Part shown: in pieces, positions 36,532 to 39,755 of the stretch
Layout of the letters: each line of letters begins with the position of its first letter
Numbering within the stretch: the first letter of the stretch is position 1
Source: an uncultured Prevotella sp.
GTDB taxonomy: Bacteria; Bacteroidota; Bacteroidia; Bacteroidales; Bacteroidaceae
Assembly: GCA_900320905.1 (NCBI GenBank)
Contig: ONTZ01000028.1
Location: forward strand, 1-39,755
Reading direction: 5' to 3'
Length of the DNA stretch: 39,755 bases
Notes under the pieces: model-generated
What the model saw: only the letters and a program-made list of their open reading frames with translations
The model's database searches: none
Told to the model about the DNA's origin: nothing
Program-made: the position numbers and the translations under genes

Positions 36532-39066
36532 TTATCTGACAATAACCTTTCTTCCTTCTTTGGTGATATACAAGCCTGGGCTCACTTTGCCATTCATGCG
36601 ACGACCCAAGAGGTCATAAAGGATGGTATCCTGAGTGCCTACATCCTCCCAAACGGAGGAATGGATGCCCGTTTCAATAAGCGTGCGATGACGTAGGGCG
36701 GAACGCACGGCATACCAGGCAGGCTTCTTACCGATACCAGAAGTGTAAAGCAGCGGATTGGAAGACTCACGCCAACTGTTATTATCCTTCAAGCCCCAGA
36801 TTACCATATTAGGACAATTGTTGTTGTTCAGTACGATATCCGTGATGATGCGGTAGTCACGGGCCTGTGCCTCTTTATTCTGGGTTGAAGTGGAAGGGAT
36901 GCCCATATCCAGTTCGGTAATGATGCATTTCAGGCCTGCCTCGGCGAAGCGACGGATGGTATTATCCAACTTCACACTGTCCAAATCCCCGATGGAGAAA
37001 TGGCACTGCAAGCCCACGCCGTCGATGGGGATGCCCTTCTTCTTCAAGCGCATGGCGAGATTATAGAAGGCTGCAGTCTTAGCCTTGTTGCTGAACTCCA
37101 CGCCATAGTCATTGAGATAGAGCACGGCATCGGGGTCAGCACGATGGGCCCAGACGAACGCGGAGTCGATGAACTCCTCGCCGACAGCCTGTGTCCACAT
37201 ACTGTTCTTCCGCAGGGTATAGCCTTCCGTATCGGAACGGACAATCGACTGGTCATCGTCAAGACACTCGTTTACCACATCCCACTCGGCCACCTTGCCC
37301 TTATAGTGCTTCACTACCTTCTCGATGTGGTTCTTTAGGATATCCAGCGCCTCCTCGCGGGTCCAGTTCTTGTCGTTCTTCTTACCGTCACTGCTCACCC
37401 AAGTGGGCAACTGCGAATGCCAGGCCAGACAATGGCCACGCAGTCGCATGTCATGATTCTGTGCAAACCGGACGAGATCGTCGGCACTGCCATAACTGAA
37501 ACTGTTGCGCGACGGCTCCAAGGCATCCCACTTCATTTCATTCTCTGCCACCAGCATATTGAACTGAACCCCAACCTCCTTCGTCTCGCCGAGGCTGGCA
37601 TTGTTCAGGTCGTTCTTCCACATGGAGATGGCCGTTCCAATATATTTACCGTTTTGGATAGCATAGTCCCGCAGTGGTGTCTTATCGGTCTTGTCATCAA
37701 TACCGTCGTCATAGAGGGCACCAATGGTGCTCTCCGGAATCTCCGGATTATCTGGGATTTTCGGATGAGCCATCTTCTCATACGACACCAAGCGCAGCAC
37801 GAAGGCCAAACCGCCGTTCTCCTCACGCTCCACAAGTTCCCAAGTATAATGCTCAGCCCTGATATCGAAATGCCAGTCGCCTTTGAGGGATGACTTGCGT
37901 TTGGCTGTCAGTACCTTGAACTCATCGCCAATCTTGATATCGGCTTCCTCATCCAGCACCACCTGAATGACGGGCATCTGATCGCTTTCATCAAAATCCT
38001 GGGTGATATGAAAGTACTTCACATCCCCATCAACGGACAACTGGTCATACTGTGCCCCACCAATCCGGAAGCGCAGTGTAGAGGCCGGATGGACTATAAG
38101 GTGAGCCTCCTTATCCGCCACATAGTTCTTCAATGTCAGTAAGCCTGACTCATCAGCACCCGGCTGGATAGTGCCGTAATTGTTCACCGTACCGCCGATA
38201 CTGCCCAAGCCGCCGAGAAAGCCCTTCTCAAAGATATGGACTACAGCATCATTAGCATTAGGCTTGGCACCGATGGCACCGGACAACTTTTTAGCCTCTG
38301 CCTCAGCACGGTCGTTCATCACCAATACCTTGCCATCCAAGATGCGAAGCCCTCCACTCAGGTAGTTCTCGTTACCCGTGATGGTGTAGGTTCCTGTTCC
38401 TTCTTTGAGGATGCTCAATAACGTATTATTGTCATAGCCTGTCGGGGCGATAATGCCCGCTAACGTCGCATCGGTATTCAGACCACCCAAGAGATAATAG
38501 ACAGAACGACCCTTCTTCATATAGCCCTGTAGCATGGATCCAGCCTCTGTCTGCAATTCACCGATACGGTAACCAGAGCCAGCCGTGTTCGATTCACCGC
38601 AAATGGTGGCACCCTCATGCAGGATCACGCGGTTGTTGGCCATCGACGGGTTCACCTTACCAGCCTCATAGTCCTCATAGACGCTCTCAGGTGAAGAAGT
38701 CTTACCACCGAAGGCAAGAACCACCCCATAGAAACCCGCCGAGGCAGAATTTTCAGGGAAAGGATAGATATGGATGTTGCCTGTATAGTTCGCCCAGTTG
38801 GGCCACGTCTTTCCACCCGTTGTTCCTAAATAGCAGCGTTCACCGCCTGCATAGAGGTTCAATGTGCCACTGCCTTTGATGGTTGAACTGAAATAAGCAT
38901 AGCGCGCCATCTTTACGTTGACGACATCTGATTCCGTCAACGAGATGGTCTTGCTGTACGAAATATAGTTCATGTCGGTATTGTCGCCACTGATATCAAT
39001 TGTATTTTCCTCAGCGGCAGCCGACAAACCCATCAGGCATAATGCCAATAATACTATTCTTCTCAT
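36532..39066 (-). CDS. Secreted GH10 endo-xylanase with N-terminal beta-helix-like region
   Basis: From the ATG at 39066, 844 residues starting with a signal peptide (MRRIVLLALCLMGLSAAAEE). Residues ~20-440 are a Gly-rich repetitive beta region containing LSILKEGTGTYTITGNENYL followed by SGGLRILDGKVLVMND, similar to autotransporter-type passenger repeats. The GH10 barrel covers ~480-800, with acid/base E600 in WDVVNECLDD, nucleophile E718 in IITELDMGIP and RGHCLAWHSQLPTW. The C-terminus YDLLGRR...GLYITKEGRKVIVR is sorting-type. An upstream in-frame ATG (39120) lies inside a terminator hairpin and is rejected. It hydrolyses beta-1,4-xylan. Confidence 0.93.
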   Translation of the reverse strand: MRRIVLLALCLMGLSAAAEENTIDISGDNTDMNYISYSKTISLTESDVVNVKMARYAYFSSTIKGSGTLNLYAGGERCYLGTTGGKTWPNWANYTGNIHIYPFPENSASAGFYGVVLAFGGKTSSPESVYEDYEAGKVNPSMANNRVILHEGATICGESNTAGSGYRIGELQTEAGSMLQGYMKKGRSVYYLLGGLNTDATLAGIIAPTGYDNNTLLSILKEGTGTYTITGNENYLSGGLRILDGKVLVMNDRAEAEAKKLSGAIGAKPNANDAVVHIFEKGFLGGLGSIGGTVNNYGTIQPGADESGLLTLKNYVADKEAHLIVHPASTLRFRIGGAQYDQLSVDGDVKYFHITQDFDESDQMPVIQVVLDEEADIKIGDEFKVLTAKRKSSLKGDWHFDIRAEHYTWELVEREENGGLAFVLRLVSYEKMAHPKIPDNPEIPESTIGALYDDGIDDKTDKTPLRDYAIQNGKYIGTAISMWKNDLNNASLGETKEVGVQFNMLVAENEMKWDALEPSRNSFSYGSADDLVRFAQNHDMRLRGHCLAWHSQLPTWVSSDGKKNDKNWTREEALDILKNHIEKVVKHYKGKVAEWDVVNECLDDDQSIVRSDTEGYTLRKNSMWTQAVGEEFIDSAFVWAHRADPDAVLYLNDYGVEFSNKAKTAAFYNLAMRLKKKGIPIDGVGLQCHFSIGDLDSVKLDNTIRRFAEAGLKCIITELDMGIPSTSTQNKEAQARDYRIITDIVLNNNNCPNMVIWGLKDNNSWRESSNPLLYTSGIGKKPAWYAVRSALRHRTLIETGIHSSVWEDVGTQDTILYDLLGRRMNGKVSPGLYITKEGRKVIVR

Positions 39067-39085
39067 CCTTCTATGATCTTTTGGG

Positions 39086-39117
39086 AAAAAAGGTCCGGAC
39101 TTTTTCAAGCCCGGACC
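39086..39117 (-). terminator. Intrinsic terminator between the cohesin-like gene and GH10
   Basis: On the minus strand, ggtccgg...ccggacc (arms 39111-39117 and 39092-39098) is followed by a run of six T (complement of 39086-39091). It lies 31 bp after the upstream gene's stop and 25 bp before the GH10 start. No promoter was seen in the gap, so GH10 may depend on readthrough. Confidence 0.75.
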
Positions 39118-39148
39118 CAATTATCATTGTAAGTGTCTAAACCTTACT

Positions 39149-39751
39149 TTACTTCATCACCTTCTTGCCGTTCTTGACAATGATGCCCTTGTAGTTCTTG
39201 CCAACCTTCTGGCCAGCCAGATTAAAAGCAGGCTCATTGTTGTCGTTAGCATTGAGGCTCTCGATACCGTCACCACCAATGGTGATGGCAACTTCGAAGT
39301 CCTCATTACCCTTTACGGATGTTCCCTTGTCAGAGAAAGTAACACCAGAAATCTTAGCATTACCACTAGCGGCACCTTCTGCGGCTACCAGCGTGAGAGT
39401 AATCAGATCAGCACCACTTTTCAGAGGACCGCATGTGTTGTCTATACGAGTAATCAGCACAATCTGACCTGCATCACCATCCTTAATCTTCCACTCATAG
39501 TCATCCTCGATTTCACTACCAATCTCAGCAGCAAATTTCTTGCCATTCTTCTTGATTGAAATACCCTCAGGAAGAGAGATGGTAAACTGAGCGGCGGTCA
39601 GGTCTTGCGCAGACTCATATTTTACAACGAACTCTGATCCTTCCTCATCACCGGCTACAATCGAAATTGGTTCTGCACTTAACTTCTGAGCCATTGCATT
39701 GCCTGCAAACATTACCATTGCGACAAGCATCAAATTCTTAATCGTTTTCAT
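39149..39751 (-). CDS. Small secreted cohesin-like protein with sorting-type C-terminus
   Basis: A 200-residue protein with signal peptide MKTIKNLMLVAMVMFAGNAMAQ. The core (about 25-160) shows a cohesin-like beta-sandwich pattern: SEFVVKYESAQDLTAAQFTI, SLPEGISIKK, GQIVLITRIDNTCGPLKSGA and DLITLTLVAAEGAASGNAKI. The C-terminus FNLAGQKVGKNYKGIIVKNG resembles the sorting-type tails of the neighbouring enzymes. Cohesin folds bind dockerins in cellulosomes, but no dockerin is seen here, so the binding role is only a suggestion. The gene is complete; its promoter lies right of the window. Confidence 0.65.
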   Translation of the reverse strand: MKTIKNLMLVAMVMFAGNAMAQKLSAEPISIVAGDEEGSEFVVKYESAQDLTAAQFTISLPEGISIKKNGKKFAAEIGSEIEDDYEWKIKDGDAGQIVLITRIDNTCGPLKSGADLITLTLVAAEGAASGNAKISGVTFSDKGTSVKGNEDFEVAITIGGDGIESLNANDNNEPAFNLAGQKVGKNYKGIIVKNGKKVMK

Positions 39752-39755
39752 AATT

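Overview
The window looks like part of a Bacteroidales chromosome, most likely Prevotella or a close relative. Supporting signs are a SusC/SusD pair, promoters built as TTG, 20 bp, then TAnnTTTG, secreted proteins ending in a DLQGR...GxYIxNGxKxxIK-type motif, and A-rich start regions without Shine-Dalgarno sites. No rRNA, tRNA or CRISPR was found.

Positions 1-1040 hold a REP-associated tyrosine transposase (RAYT) flanked by inverted repeats, next to what may be the 3' end of an interrupted gene. Positions 1077-9199 hold the most interesting block, two divergent sulfur operons. Leftward run a DsrE-like protein, a TusA-like protein, a family 2 encapsulin shell protein with an inserted cyclic-nucleotide-binding domain, a SufS-type cysteine desulfurase with a ~105-residue N-terminal extension (probable encapsulated cargo), and an O-acetylhomoserine sulfhydrylase-like enzyme. 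Rightward run a ThiS-like sulfur carrier whose di-glycine is masked by three extra residues, a ThiF/MoeB-like activating enzyme, a JAMM protease, serine O-acetyltransferase and RidA. The inferred model is a nanocompartment that takes sulfur from cysteine or stores it, coupled to a thiocarboxylate sulfur-carrier route to methionine or cysteine.

Positions 9200-13720 carry degenerate 41-bp repeats, a leftover 3' end of a symporter gene, a TonB receptor / HMA-domain / SDR operon coupled by ATGA overlaps, and tcdA. Positions 13796-24166 form a probable transport operon: substrate-binding protein, SusC, SusD, an exported URO-D-family protein with an HxC...C metal motif, a DAACS symporter, a PCMD lipoprotein and a beta-barrel protein. 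Its promoter has the same dyad operator (ATACC-N8-GGTAT) at the same spacing as the divergent sulfur promoters, and its leader encodes a Met/Cys-rich ORF overlapping the first gene. Together these suggest that the import operon and the nanocompartment operons form one sulfur-responsive regulon.

Positions 24364-25650 hold a second, classical MetY. Positions 25733-39751 hold a xylan-type degradation cluster (GH30, CE1-like esterase, GH2, CotH/lamin-tail protein, GH10 fused to a beta-helix-like region, and a small cohesin-like secreted protein).
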